This document shows positions 54,782 through 63,822 of a stretch of 64,000 nt of DNA, one piece after another. Position 1 is the first letter of the stretch. Every line of letters starts with the position of its first letter. The notes under the pieces were generated by a model that was not told where the DNA came from, did not search any database, and saw only the letters and a list, made by a program, of their open reading frames with translations. The position numbers and the translations under genes are program-made. Origin of the DNA: Clostridia bacterium (GTDB lineage: Bacteria > Bacillota > Clostridia > Oscillospirales > CAG-272). The stretch is from NCBI GenBank assembly GCA_017481495.1, contig JAFUPC010000025.1:34768-98767 (forward strand). The letters run 5' to 3'.

Positions 54782-55411
54782 TCACGATACCAGTTTTTTG
54801 ATGAGAATTGGCGGCGTTTCGCACAGAAGCTTTGCCGCGCTGTTTGTATCGCCGAGATATTCGTCAACGTGCTCCGGGCGCAGAATCACCGGCATCCGGT
54901 CGTGAATGGGTGCCATGGATTCGTTTGCATCCCGTGTCAGAATGACGAACTCATATTCGCCCGTGGTAGGGGAAATCCGATATAACCCCGCAAGATACAG
55001 AATGCCTGTTTTGGTCATGTTGAACCGGTATTTCAGTTTCGGGTCGGCTTTTTTGCCGTTGTGCATCCATTCAAAGAATCCCGCGGTCAGAACGACGCAC
55101 CGCCGGGACACAAGACTTTCCGCATACAGCGCTTTCTCCGCCGCGGTCTCGCTCCGCGCGTTGATGAGAAGGCGCTTTTTTCCGTTGATCTCCGCGGGAT
55201 ACCCCCAGCGGTACAGAAACGCATCCACCCCGCCGCCCGTGCCGTTTTGTGCCAATACCGCCGCATATTCCGACGGAAAAACCTCCCGCCCGAGCACCCG
55301 GGGTGTTTTCTGTGCCGCCGATGCCAACGGGATATTCGTTTCCGCCCGCGCCAGCATCCGGAACAGCTCCGCCTCATCCGTTTCAATGTCAGTTGTGTAT
55401 CTTCCGCACAT
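54782..55411 (-). CDS. SOS-response-associated peptidase family protein (YedK/HMCES)
   Basis: The 209-aa protein is a SRAP-domain DNA-protein crosslinker, which traps abasic sites in single-stranded DNA. The start MCGRY gives the catalytic Cys2 after Met removal; NARSET, GFFEW (Glu) and HDRMPVIL (His) complete the active site. The start at 55411 is clear because AAGGGAG precedes the MCGR start, which is needed for function. It is divergent from DNA polymerase IV, whose upstream region contains an SOS-like box. Confidence 0.93.
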   Translation of the reverse strand: MCGRYTTDIETDEAELFRMLARAETNIPLASAAQKTPRVLGREVFPSEYAAVLAQNGTGGGVDAFLYRWGYPAEINGKKRLLINARSETAAEKALYAESLVSRRCVVLTAGFFEWMHNGKKADPKLKYRFNMTKTGILYLAGLYRISPTTGEYEFVILTRDANESMAPIHDRMPVILRPEHVDEYLGDTNSAAKLLCETPPILIKKLVS

Positions 55412-55471
55412 GGCTCTCTCTTCTCCCTTCCCTGTTCTCTGTTCTCTTGTTCCCATCCCATTCTTAATGAT

Positions 55472-55500
55472 AGTATACCACATTTCCGCGCAGAAATCAA
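55472..55500 (-). promoter_or_regulatory. SigA-type promoter of the SRAP gene
   Basis: Minus strand: TTGATT, a 17-bp spacer ending TGTGG, TATACT. It lies about 60 bp before the SRAP start. Confidence 0.75.
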
Positions 55501-55561
55501 GTCTTTTTCCCATGAATATGTGAACAAAAAGAAAATTTGTTCGGAATTTTCCCGAAACCCA

Positions 55562-55590
55562 TTGACAAACAGCCGTTCCTGTGGTATCCT
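55562..55590 (+). promoter_or_regulatory. dinB: SigA-type promoter of dinB
   Basis: TTGACA, a 17-bp spacer ending TGTGG, TATCCT. The SOS-like box begins 10 bp downstream, around the likely start point. Confidence 0.75.
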
Positions 55591-55600
55591 TATTGTATAC

Positions 55601-55614
55601 AGAACATATGTGTG
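55601..55614 (+). promoter_or_regulatory. dinB: SOS (LexA) box-like site
   Basis: AGAACATATGTGTG matches the Gram-positive LexA box CGAACATATGTTCG at 11 of 14 positions. It sits just after the dinB promoter, where a repressor would block transcription. Confidence 0.6.
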
Positions 55615-55634
55615 TTACGGAGGCGAATCTGATC

Positions 55635-56879
55635 ATGGGAACGGAAGCGGAATCCGTGATTCTTCATGTCGATATGAACAATTTTTTCGCAACGGTGTCC
55701 TGCATGATGCACCCGGAGCTTGCGGGAAAACCCGTTGCCGTCTGCGGGGATATCGAAAAGCGGCACGGCATCATTCTTGCCAAAAACAACCTCGCCAAAC
55801 AGCGGGGCGTCAAGACCGGCTCTACCATCGGGGAAGCGCGTTTTTTCTGTCCCGATCTGCAATTCCTGCCGCCGGACGGCGCGCTTTATATGGAATATTC
55901 CCGCCGCGCGCGGGACATTTACTGCGGATACACCGACCGGGTGGAGAGCTTCGGCATTGACGAATGCTGGCTGGACGTGACGGGAAGTCTGCGGCTGTTC
56001 GGTGACGGGGTGACGATTGCCGACGACATTCGCCGCCGCATCCGGGAGGAATTGGGACTGACGGCATCCGTCGGGGTGTCGTACAACAAAATTTTTGCCA
56101 AAATGGGCAGCGACTACAGAAAACCGGATGCAACGACCCTCATCACGCGCGACAACTTCCGGGAGCTTCTGTGGCCGCTTCCGGTGGACGATCTTCTCTT
56201 CGCCGGCCGGGCGACAAAAAAGCAGCTGCATCTCTACGGCATCAACACCATCGGTGACCTTGCGCGGGCGGATTTTGCGCAGATCGTTTCCCTGCTCGGC
56301 AAATGCGGCGCGGGTCTGTGGCAGTTTGCGAACGGTCTCGACCGCACACCTGTGCGCACGGAGGATTCCGCGCCGCCCATCAAAAGCATCGGCAACGGCA
56401 CGACCGCCCCGCGCGACCTTGTGAGCGATGAGGATGTCTTCATCACGATGCGCGTGTTATCCGACAGCGTGGGAGCCCGCCTGCGCGCCGCACGGCTTCG
56501 GTGCCGCACAGTGCAGATCGAGATCCGCGACAAGCATCTGTCGATGCTTTCCCGACAGTGCCGCGTTCCCTATCCGACCAACCTTGCGGGGGAGATCCTG
56601 GATGCGGCGTTTTCCCTGTTCCGTGCCTCATACTGCTGGGATATGCATAACACGCCCATCCGCTCCCTTTCCGTCCGTGCGGCAAATCTGGAACCGGAGG
56701 ACGACGGCGCCCAGCTTTCTCTTGATTTTGACATAGGCCGCCATCTGCGCACGGAAGCACTGGAACGCACGATGGACGGTCTGCGCGGACGGTACGGCGA
56801 CCGCTGTATCCGCTCGGCGGTTCTGTATTCCGACCCGTCTTTGTCCGATTTCACACCGCGCACGGAGCAGTGCTTCTGA
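55635..56879 (+). CDS. dinB: DNA polymerase IV-type (Y-family) polymerase
   Basis: The 414-aa polymerase has the Y-family palm motifs HVDMNNFFATV and SFGIDECWLDVTG with catalytic acidic residues intact, the finger-region IILAKNNLAKQRGVKTG, and a helix-hairpin-helix thumb (TKKQLHLYGINTIGDLARAD). It performs error-prone translesion synthesis. A beta-clamp-binding QLSLDF motif lies near residue 365. GGAGG lies 11 bp before the ATG at 55635. It is divergent from the SRAP gene. Confidence 0.92.
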   Translation: MGTEAESVILHVDMNNFFATVSCMMHPELAGKPVAVCGDIEKRHGIILAKNNLAKQRGVKTGSTIGEARFFCPDLQFLPPDGALYMEYSRRARDIYCGYTDRVESFGIDECWLDVTGSLRLFGDGVTIADDIRRRIREELGLTASVGVSYNKIFAKMGSDYRKPDATTLITRDNFRELLWPLPVDDLLFAGRATKKQLHLYGINTIGDLARADFAQIVSLLGKCGAGLWQFANGLDRTPVRTEDSAPPIKSIGNGTTAPRDLVSDEDVFITMRVLSDSVGARLRAARLRCRTVQIEIRDKHLSMLSRQCRVPYPTNLAGEILDAAFSLFRASYCWDMHNTPIRSLSVRAANLEPEDDGAQLSLDFDIGRHLRTEALERTMDGLRGRYGDRCIRSAVLYSDPSLSDFTPRTEQCF

Positions 56880-56892
56880 ATTGTTCGGATAT

Positions 56893-56934
56893 AAAACAGA
56901 GGTGCCACGCAAAGCACCCCTGTTTTGAAATTTT
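56893..56934. terminator. Bidirectional terminator between dinB and the large sigma gene
   Basis: AAAACAG pairs with CTGTTTT and an inner GGTGC pairs with GCACC. T-rich ends lie on both strands, and the two genes are convergent. Confidence 0.85.
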
Positions 56935-58528
56935 ATCTGTCCCAGATCACCGTTCCGACCGCATTCTTTTCATCCTCTGCGGGCATGGAAAGCTTTCCCG
57001 ATTTGTACAGTAGATAGGTCACGGCGTTCGGCATATAGAACCGGTTTCCGGCAAACGCCTTTTCCGCCGGGTCAAGGTCCTTTGGCAGGCGGGAGGACAC
57101 GAATGCCGCATAATCGGCCGGCAGGGTTTCGGGCACCGCCGCTTCGATCTCCGGCAGGACCGTTTCCTCAAACCGCCGACGGAACGCCGCGTACTGCGCC
57201 TCATCAAACGCCGGAACCAGCATCTTCACTTTTCCGTCTACCATTTCCGCGCACCGGTTGTTAATACACCGGGTCAAAAGCATCTTCTGTCCGTCGTCCT
57301 CCGAAACGCCGTCCCGCGCCTGCTGTGCCGCACTTGCAAGCTGTTCCAATAATCCCATACCGGTATTGCGGTCGCCGTCGATGACCGGTGGGTCGAAATG
57401 CTGCAGTGTCACCTTGTCCGTTCCCACATGGCATCCGGCAATGCCGCCCGAAAACCGGATATAGTCGTACAGTGCCGCATCAATGCCCTCGCACGCTTCC
57501 AGAATATCGTCCGCACACCACGATGCGTCAATCCAGTGCCGGCTTCCGTCGCCCCGCAAGGGTGTCTGCTCCGCGGTGCTTTCCGGGGTGTTGCGGTTCA
57601 TATAATCGTGCGCCGCGATGGTCGTGAAATCCCAGAGCAGGAGATTTTCGTCCGCGTCACATCCGGCAAACCCGATTCTGCGGATGTCATCAAGATGCGC
57701 CCTCACCACGCGGTACACGGCATCGGCAAGCGGCAGAAGTGCTTCCCGCTCATAATCCTTCACTGCGCACACAAATTCCGCATCGCGGATAAAAAACGTC
57801 GTGCGCAGGCGATTTCCTGTTTTCCGCAGATACCCCATGTCGAGCAGAGCGGGCAGTTTCTCCTCGACATATGCCGCCGCACAGCCGATGGTGTCGCACA
57901 GCTCCTCTATCGTGCGGCTTTTTTCCGCGCACGCAATGGCGATGTTCTGCACCAGCAGATCGTCACGTAGTCCGGCAAGTCTGCCGTCGTTTGCATTTCC
58001 GCAGAAATATACCTTCAGTTTTTTCGGGGTGTAGATTCTGTTTTCCATTTCCATTTGCTCCTTTAACAGTTTTTTGGATTCCGCCAGATGCCACCGCACC
58101 GTCGCAGGCGCGATTCCGAGCCGTTCGGCGATAGTGTCTCCCGGCAGACCGTCATAGTAGAACAGGATGGTGATCTTCCGCCGCATCGTGGACAGGTGCA
58201 TGATCTTGTGGCGCAGAGTGCGGTAAAGCTCATCCTCAAGGATGGCTTCCTCCGGTGTCATGTCGTCGTCGCGCAGATCGGGCAGTCCTTCCATTGCATA
58301 TACCTGCCAGTGCTTTTTCTCCCGGCGGTAAAAATTCGACCACGCATATCTGCATACACGCCAGATGTATCCGTCCATATCCGCAATGTTGGCAGGAGAC
58401 ACTTTGATGCGGAACAGATCGAGCAGAATTTCCTGTGACAGATCCTCGGCATCCTGTTCGTTTTTTGTTTTGGAATACGCAAATCCGTAGATTTTCTTTG
58501 CGTATTTTGCAAGAATGTACTCATCCAT
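56933..58528 (-). CDS. ECF-like sigma factor with a long C-terminal extension
   Basis: The 531-aa protein starts with sigma region 2 (about residues 5-75; EQDAEDLSQEILLDLFR, GYIWRVCRYAWSNFYRR) and region 4 (about 105-155; DTIAERLGIAPATVRWHLAE), the core of an ECF sigma factor. About 370 residues follow: a second winged-HTH-like piece (about 195-240; RTIEELCDTIGCAAAYVEEK) and a longer unknown part (WDFTTIAAHDYM, VGTDKVTLQHFDPPV). Sigma factors with extensions often need no separate anti-sigma, and none is nearby. GAGGA precedes the ATG. Confidence 0.75.
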   Translation of the reverse strand: MDEYILAKYAKKIYGFAYSKTKNEQDAEDLSQEILLDLFRIKVSPANIADMDGYIWRVCRYAWSNFYRREKKHWQVYAMEGLPDLRDDDMTPEEAILEDELYRTLRHKIMHLSTMRRKITILFYYDGLPGDTIAERLGIAPATVRWHLAESKKLLKEQMEMENRIYTPKKLKVYFCGNANDGRLAGLRDDLLVQNIAIACAEKSRTIEELCDTIGCAAAYVEEKLPALLDMGYLRKTGNRLRTTFFIRDAEFVCAVKDYEREALLPLADAVYRVVRAHLDDIRRIGFAGCDADENLLLWDFTTIAAHDYMNRNTPESTAEQTPLRGDGSRHWIDASWCADDILEACEGIDAALYDYIRFSGGIAGCHVGTDKVTLQHFDPPVIDGDRNTGMGLLEQLASAAQQARDGVSEDDGQKMLLTRCINNRCAEMVDGKVKMLVPAFDEAQYAAFRRRFEETVLPEIEAAVPETLPADYAAFVSSRLPKDLDPAEKAFAGNRFYMPNAVTYLLYKSGKLSMPAEDEKNAVGTVIWDR

Positions 58529-58644
58529 GAATGTTGTCCTCGCCGGTCTTTCGTTGTTTTTTGAAGCTTCATATATAATAGCAGATCGGAAAACGGAAAT
58601 GTTGGGGCAATTTCAAAAAAAGTTCCGGAAATGGAAAAAATCCG

Positions 58645-58675
58645 AAAAAAACGCCGCACCCGGGAAAAGGTACGG
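58645..58675 (-). terminator. Intrinsic terminator after the GH127 gene
   Basis: Minus strand: CCGTACC pairs with GGGTGCGG with a wobble, followed by a run of seven Ts. It isolates the GH127 cluster from the downstream sigma gene. Confidence 0.75.
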
Positions 58676-58692
58676 TATTTTTTGCATCAGAA

Positions 58693-60651
58693 TCAGAGAT
58701 AGACCGAGAAATACCGTCCGTCCGTGGTCTCACGGTTGGCGGCGGAAGCGTAGTCGCACATGACATAGCTCTTCTCTTCCCCGCCGCAGTTCACGCTGAT
58801 GCGGCACATACACAGCATCCGGTCATGGCGCATGACAACAGCCGTCGCCGTGCGTTCTTTTCCGTATATGGTTTCGCCGGAGAACATTTCCTCCTCCGTG
58901 CTTCCGATGAACTTGGAACGCGCTAGAAGCACGGGCCCCCTCCACACGACCGACATCGGGTGGGACAGCATCGCGCCGTGGTCACAGACACCGTTTCCGG
59001 CATCCACCCAGCGCTGACGGTGGTAGTCATCCGGCGGAAGCTCACAGAATGCACCCGTTCTGCGGTAATTGCAGACCGGATCGAGAATGCGCACGGACAT
59101 ATCAAAGAACACGCGCATCGTCATTTCCGCATCGGTTACGGGAATCGCCGCGTAGGTACCGGGCGTTTTGTAATACGTTTTCTCACCGTCCGCGCTCAGA
59201 ATGTCAACGGCGATGTACGACGACCATGACGGAACCCGCAGATAAAGCGTTGTGCCGGGTTTTGCGCCGCGCAGGACGACGGGCAGAAATCCCTTGTCCG
59301 TATAACCGCTTCCGACACGGACACTCGTAACACTGCCGTCTGCATTTTCAAAACGCGTGCGCGTGGGGAAATACAGATTGACATAGAGGTCTTCCCTGTC
59401 TGCCGGGCGCGTGACCGCGGATTCCGCGGCGTTGGCAAAGCCTCTTGCCGCATTGTTGATACAGCAGTGCTGATATTTCGTCTCGACCTGCGGCTCAGCA
59501 TCCCAGTGCCGTCCCGCGCCGCGGACAAAGAACGCGCCGTTTTTTCCGTCCGCATAAATGCCCGCAAGGAACGCATTCAGATACGCCTTTTCAAACGCAT
59601 CCATGTACTTCGGCGCACCCGTCAGCCGGAACAGCTCATGGCACAGCCGCATCCAGTGCAGGACGTCACAGATCTCCGTTGCACCGTCCGCATAATCCGC
59701 CGCATCGTAGAAGCGTTCGCAATAGCCGACACTGCCGAGAATATTGCTTTCATATTTGTATGCAAGTTCCCAAAGTCCTGTGACCGCCTCGAAATATTTC
59801 GTTTCTCCCGTGACACGGTACAACTCACACAGACCGTCATAGGAGGACATCATTTCATACGCCTTTGCATAATACCCGTTGTCCTGGTCATACCAGTGGG
59901 ACGGCGAGACGTCCGTTTTTGCATTGCGGATGAGATTGGGCATGACGTTTTCCGCATCGTCCCAATCTTCTGCAATCGAAATGCAGAAATCGAGATACTC
60001 CCGCTTCCCCGTCAGACGGTACAGAACGAGCATCGGCTTGATGATGGAACCCGCCGCCATGCCGTGCATGGAACCGACGTCGCGGATTTTTGCACCAAGC
60101 GTTTTGACCGTGGCAAGCAGACTGTTCGCCATCCGTGCGGCACAGGCGAGAACGTGTTCGTCATCCAGATACTGCGCCGCTTCCAGAAGACCCCAGAGGG
60201 TGTACTTCTGTCCCCAGATGTTCCAGTTGTAAAAGCAGTCCCAGCCCATCTGACGGCGGGCTTTTTCCGTTTCTGCCGGGAAAATATTCTCATTGTCGCG
60301 GTAGGTGGACAGGTAGCCGTCTTCTCTTTGGAACGACAGCACCCGGTAAACGGATGCGCGGACGGTTTCGTGGATGTCCGCATCGTTCTTCATGCGCGCC
60401 GTGCGAACCAGGGACAGCATCAGCTTGCCCCAGAATTCCCCGCGCCACATTCCGGCGACATATTCGTCATCGTACTGATCCCGAAAACAGTCCTCCGCTT
60501 CGCGCAGAATCTCTTTTTTTGCAAATTCTCCCCACAGTCGCTCGTGGGCAAACCGGTCGAACCGTGCACCGATCTCCCCGTCGAGCGCTGTGTTTTCCAG
60601 TGCCGGGACGGAAATTTTGTTATTTACAGTATAACTGATCTGATATTCCAT
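58693..60651 (-). CDS. GH127-family (DUF1680) beta-L-arabinofuranosidase-like enzyme
   Basis: The 652-aa protein matches the GH127 family: an N-terminal (alpha/alpha)6 barrel (EDGYLSTYRD, MHGMAAGSIIKPMLVLYRLTG, SYDGLCELYRVTGETKY), the zinc-site Cys pair QHCCINNAARGFA (about residue 390) and C-terminal beta-sandwiches. GH127 enzymes release beta-L-arabinofuranose from plant glycoproteins; related members act on other sugars. No signal peptide is visible. It is 6 bp downstream of the sugar isomerase gene, and probably shares a transcript with it. Confidence 0.88.
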   Translation of the reverse strand: MEYQISYTVNNKISVPALENTALDGEIGARFDRFAHERLWGEFAKKEILREAEDCFRDQYDDEYVAGMWRGEFWGKLMLSLVRTARMKNDADIHETVRASVYRVLSFQREDGYLSTYRDNENIFPAETEKARRQMGWDCFYNWNIWGQKYTLWGLLEAAQYLDDEHVLACAARMANSLLATVKTLGAKIRDVGSMHGMAAGSIIKPMLVLYRLTGKREYLDFCISIAEDWDDAENVMPNLIRNAKTDVSPSHWYDQDNGYYAKAYEMMSSYDGLCELYRVTGETKYFEAVTGLWELAYKYESNILGSVGYCERFYDAADYADGATEICDVLHWMRLCHELFRLTGAPKYMDAFEKAYLNAFLAGIYADGKNGAFFVRGAGRHWDAEPQVETKYQHCCINNAARGFANAAESAVTRPADREDLYVNLYFPTRTRFENADGSVTSVRVGSGYTDKGFLPVVLRGAKPGTTLYLRVPSWSSYIAVDILSADGEKTYYKTPGTYAAIPVTDAEMTMRVFFDMSVRILDPVCNYRRTGAFCELPPDDYHRQRWVDAGNGVCDHGAMLSHPMSVVWRGPVLLARSKFIGSTEEEMFSGETIYGKERTATAVVMRHDRMLCMCRISVNCGGEEKSYVMCDYASAANRETTDGRYFSVYL

Positions 60652-60657
60652 GACCGC

Positions 60658-61413
60658 TTAATCCAGATAGAGTCTGCGGAACGTGCGCAGGGACTCCTCT
60701 GCCTCCATCGTGGGATGATATTCCAGACCGCAGGCGCCGGTGTAGCCCGCTTCATCGACCTTTTTCCAGATGAACTTGTAGTCGTTTTCGCCGAACTGCA
60801 GGTCGATACGTCCCGGATGCCCTGCGGAATGCAGATGGGCGATGCAGTCCAGGTTGTTCACAATGTTCGGGATGATGTTGCCCTCCATGACCTGCTGATG
60901 ATAGATGTCATAAACGACCTTTGCATACGGCGAATCCACCGCGCGGATGATGTCAAACGCTTCGGTCGCCTGCCACAGATAGTAGCCGGGATGATTGACA
61001 AGTGTGTTGAGTGGTTCGATCATGACAGTCACTTTATGCGCATCCAGAATCGGCTTTGCCTGTATCAGGGTCTCGACGATGGCGGCGTGCTGCTTTGCGC
61101 GTTCCTCGCCGGTGTCCTGACCGACCTGCGTGATCAGCTTCGTCGCGCCGACACGATTCGCGGCTTCGCAGGATTCTTTCAGACCGTCCAGCCATGCGCC
61201 GCGGTATGCGGGATCCGTCATGCGGAATTCCGTTGTACACATGGAAAGCAGTTCCACGCCGGTTTCCGCACACGTTTCGCGGACACGGTCAAGATCGAGA
61301 CCTTTCCAGTTGTACGTTTCCGCGCAGTCAAAGCCGAGCGCGGCGGTGCGGCGGAGGGCATCACAGAAGTCCATGCCGCCGAAAAAACAGGGGATCGGAA
61401 TACAGATTCTCAT
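60658..61413 (-). CDS. Sugar phosphate isomerase/epimerase (AP-endonuclease-2 TIM barrel)
   Basis: The 251-aa TIM-barrel enzyme has the family's metal ligands in segments VMIEPLNTL (Glu), VVYDIYHQQV (Asp and His), HLHSAGHPGR (His) and GLEYHPTME (Glu), most like hydroxypyruvate isomerase-type proteins. It isomerises a sugar or sugar acid. Adjacent GH127 and AraC genes suggest the released pentose is its substrate; this is inference. No strong ribosome binding site precedes the ATG. Confidence 0.85.
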   Translation of the reverse strand: MRICIPIPCFFGGMDFCDALRRTAALGFDCAETYNWKGLDLDRVRETCAETGVELLSMCTTEFRMTDPAYRGAWLDGLKESCEAANRVGATKLITQVGQDTGEERAKQHAAIVETLIQAKPILDAHKVTVMIEPLNTLVNHPGYYLWQATEAFDIIRAVDSPYAKVVYDIYHQQVMEGNIIPNIVNNLDCIAHLHSAGHPGRIDLQFGENDYKFIWKKVDEAGYTGACGLEYHPTMEAEESLRTFRRLYLD

Positions 61414-61489
61414 GGTTTTGTACCATCGCTTTTGCAGTTCAGCATTTTGTCATGCAAAAGCTTCCTTTCGGATGATTAAAATTTTATGA

Positions 61490-62341
61490 TTATAAAAGTG
61501 TTTTAACAGGAATATAAATGCGCTCCGAATACGTCCGGCTCTGCTCGATGTAGGTCTCTGCTTCATAACCGCCCGTGCGCGCAAAGCCGTTTTCCGGAAG
61601 CCAGACATCGGCGATATAATCCCATGTCCGGTGGATTGTGGCAACGAAATCGTGCGGGGTGGCAGGCGGCGTATCGAAAATCGCATACAGACCGCCGTCC
61701 ATTGTAACGGACACCGTTCCCCGCGTGTCTCCCCGCGCACATTCTGAACGGATACCGATGTAATAGGCAAGTCTTCCCTTTTCCGCTTCATACCGCATCA
61801 CGCCCCAGTCGGGAACCGTTTCCCCGCCGGAGAGGGTGCGGGACATTCCGCTTGCATTGTACCGGTTCCAGAACCGCGGCGGAAAATCTTCGTCACACGG
61901 GTACGCGGTGACGGAAAACGGATTCCTGTGACACAGCGACACCACGGGACGAGGCTGCTCCGTTTCCCGGGAAAACGGCTCCCACAGACGGAGACTGCAC
62001 TGCGCCGCGCGGAATTCCGTCGGCAGGATCCCATGCTCGGCACGGAACGCGCGGGTGAAGTTTTCGCCCGAATTGAATCCGTACCGGAACGCCGTTTCCG
62101 ACAGCGGGATCCCGTGCGCCATGTGTTTGACGATTTCCGTCAGTCTGCGGCGGCGGATGTAGTGTGCGGGTGTCATACCCGTCACCCGGCGGAAAATGCG
62201 CAGAAAATGGTACGGCGAATAGCCGGCAGTCCCCGCCAGCGCCGCATTGTCAAGAACCCCCGGCTTGTCGTCGCACAGATGGTCTTCAATATAGGCAATG
62301 ACAGCGGAAAGGTCATATGTGTTGGCGGCTGGTTCCTGCAT
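61490..62341 (-). CDS. AraC-type regulator with GyrI-like effector-binding domain
   Basis: The 283-aa protein has its AraC-type double HTH at the N-terminus (about residues 10-105; NAALAGTAGYSPYHFLRIFR, PLSETAFRYGFNSGENFTRA). The C-terminal half (about 130-283) resembles GyrI-like effector-binding domains (GGLYAIFDTPPATPHDFV, TWDYIADVWLPENGF, YIPVKTLL). Such proteins sense small hydrophobic compounds or drugs. It lies between the isomerase and the ferredoxin-like protein and may control them. The ribosome binding site is weak. Confidence 0.85.
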   Translation of the reverse strand: MQEPAANTYDLSAVIAYIEDHLCDDKPGVLDNAALAGTAGYSPYHFLRIFRRVTGMTPAHYIRRRRLTEIVKHMAHGIPLSETAFRYGFNSGENFTRAFRAEHGILPTEFRAAQCSLRLWEPFSRETEQPRPVVSLCHRNPFSVTAYPCDEDFPPRFWNRYNASGMSRTLSGGETVPDWGVMRYEAEKGRLAYYIGIRSECARGDTRGTVSVTMDGGLYAIFDTPPATPHDFVATIHRTWDYIADVWLPENGFARTGGYEAETYIEQSRTYSERIYIPVKTLL

Positions 62342-62353
62342 GGTATGTTACGC

Positions 62354-63460
62354 TTAAACTTTGATCAGCTCGTACTTCTGCGAACCGATGCCAATCTTTT
62401 CGGCGTGCTCCACGCAGGCGCGCCAGTTGGTTGTGGGAGCGGAATCGGTGAAGTGGTCGCCGTGGACATGGGGCATATGACCGAGCTGGGAATTTTCGAT
62501 GGGCGGCATTTTGTTGACCATATCCGCACACGCTACATCGAGCGCAACGGGGTCAAACGATGCGAACATACCGACATCGGGAACGATGGGCGCATCGTTC
62601 TCCGCGTGACAGTCGCAGTTGGGAGAAATGTCGATGACAAGGCTGATGTGGAAATGCGGTCTGCCGTCCACCACCGCTTTGGTGTATTCCGCGATCTTGT
62701 AATTGAGAATGTCGTTCGCTTCATCCATACCGGGCTGAACCGCATCCGTCGGGCAGATGCCGATACAGCGCCCGCATCCGACGCACTTACCGTGGTCGAT
62801 GGAACATTTGCCGTCCGTGATCTTCGGTGCATCATGGGCGCAGATTTTGATACATTTTCCGCATCCAATGCAGGCATCCGCATCGACAAACGGCTTGCCC
62901 GCACTGTGCATTTCCATTTTTCCGGCACGGGAACCGCATCCCATACCGAGATTTTTCAGCGCGCCGCCAAAACCAGTGCATTCATGTCCTTTGAAGTGGT
63001 TAAGCGAAATGACGATGTCCGCATCCATGATTGCCTGTCCGATCTTGGCTTCCTTTACATATTCGCCGCCCGCAACAGGAACCAGTGCTTCATCCGTCCC
63101 TTTCAGACCGTCGCCGATGATGACATGACATCCGGTCGCATACGGCGTGAAACCGTTTCTGTAAGCGGAATCAATGTGGTCGAGCGCATTTTTCCGTCCG
63201 CCGACATACAGTGTGTTGCAGTCGGTCAGAAACGGCTTGCCGCCGAGGTCCTTTACGACACGCGCAACGGTTTCCGCCCAGTTCGGCCGCAGAAACGCCA
63301 GGTTTCCGGGTTCGCCAAAATGCAGTTTGATGGCAACATACTTGTTTTCAAAATCAATGTTTTTGATTCCTGCCGCATACATCAGCTTTTCCAGCTTCTG
63401 CAGCAGATTCATGCCGGGCTTTGCCCGCAGGTCAGAATAGTATACTTTCGAGGGTTCCAT
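62354..63460 (-). CDS. DUF362 protein with two [4Fe-4S] ferredoxin clusters
   Basis: The 368-aa protein has the DUF362 fold (VAIKLHFGEPGNLAF, PFLTDCNTLYVGGRKNA, IVISLNHFKGHECTGFG) with a ferredoxin insertion in which both Cys sets are complete: CIGCGKCIKIC and CVGCGRCIGICP (about residues 195-235). It is expected to carry two [4Fe-4S] clusters for electron transfer. The biochemical role of DUF362 is unknown. AAAGGA precedes the ATG, and its own promoter lies at 63494-63522. Confidence 0.9.
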   Translation of the reverse strand: MEPSKVYYSDLRAKPGMNLLQKLEKLMYAAGIKNIDFENKYVAIKLHFGEPGNLAFLRPNWAETVARVVKDLGGKPFLTDCNTLYVGGRKNALDHIDSAYRNGFTPYATGCHVIIGDGLKGTDEALVPVAGGEYVKEAKIGQAIMDADIVISLNHFKGHECTGFGGALKNLGMGCGSRAGKMEMHSAGKPFVDADACIGCGKCIKICAHDAPKITDGKCSIDHGKCVGCGRCIGICPTDAVQPGMDEANDILNYKIAEYTKAVVDGRPHFHISLVIDISPNCDCHAENDAPIVPDVGMFASFDPVALDVACADMVNKMPPIENSQLGHMPHVHGDHFTDSAPTTNWRACVEHAEKIGIGSQKYELIKV

Positions 63461-63493
63461 ATATTGTATCCTTTCGTGGGTTTCGATATTGAA

Positions 63494-63522
63494 ATTATAT
63501 CATATATATGAAAAAAACGCAA
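63494..63522 (-). promoter_or_regulatory. SigA-type promoter of the DUF362 gene
   Basis: Minus strand: TTGCGT, a 17-bp spacer, TATAAT, about 35 bp before the DUF362 start. Confidence 0.72.
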
Positions 63523-63746
63523 GGGGTTCCGGAGATTTTCATAAAATAAAATTTTTCAGGAAATCAGAACAGGAGCGATGCAAATATTGAAATATAAAAT
63601 CCCACAAATAATTTTCTTAATACCCAAAATCATCAATGCACTGCTGACTCATGTTTTTTGATTTATCTATTTCGCACAATTCTGTTTCTCTTCTTTTCTC
63701 ATAATTATAATACAAAACGAAATGTTACAGATTCTTCACAAAATAA

Positions 63747-63775
63747 TTGAAATTTTCCCCATTTTATGTTATAAT
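63747..63775 (+). promoter_or_regulatory. radC: SigA-type promoter of radC
   Basis: TTGAAA, a 17-bp spacer, TATAAT, about 50 bp before the radC start. Confidence 0.78.
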
Positions 63776-63822
63776 AACGACAGTGACCATTTTATTTTTA
63801 CATAATATACGGGGACAAAACC

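Larger units (their letters stand above)
63461..63822. other. AT-rich intergenic region with two divergent promoters
   Basis: These 362 bp carry no gene. They hold the leftward promoter of the DUF362 gene (63494-63522) and the rightward promoter of radC (63747-63775). The AT-rich middle shows no clear operator. Confidence 0.6.
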
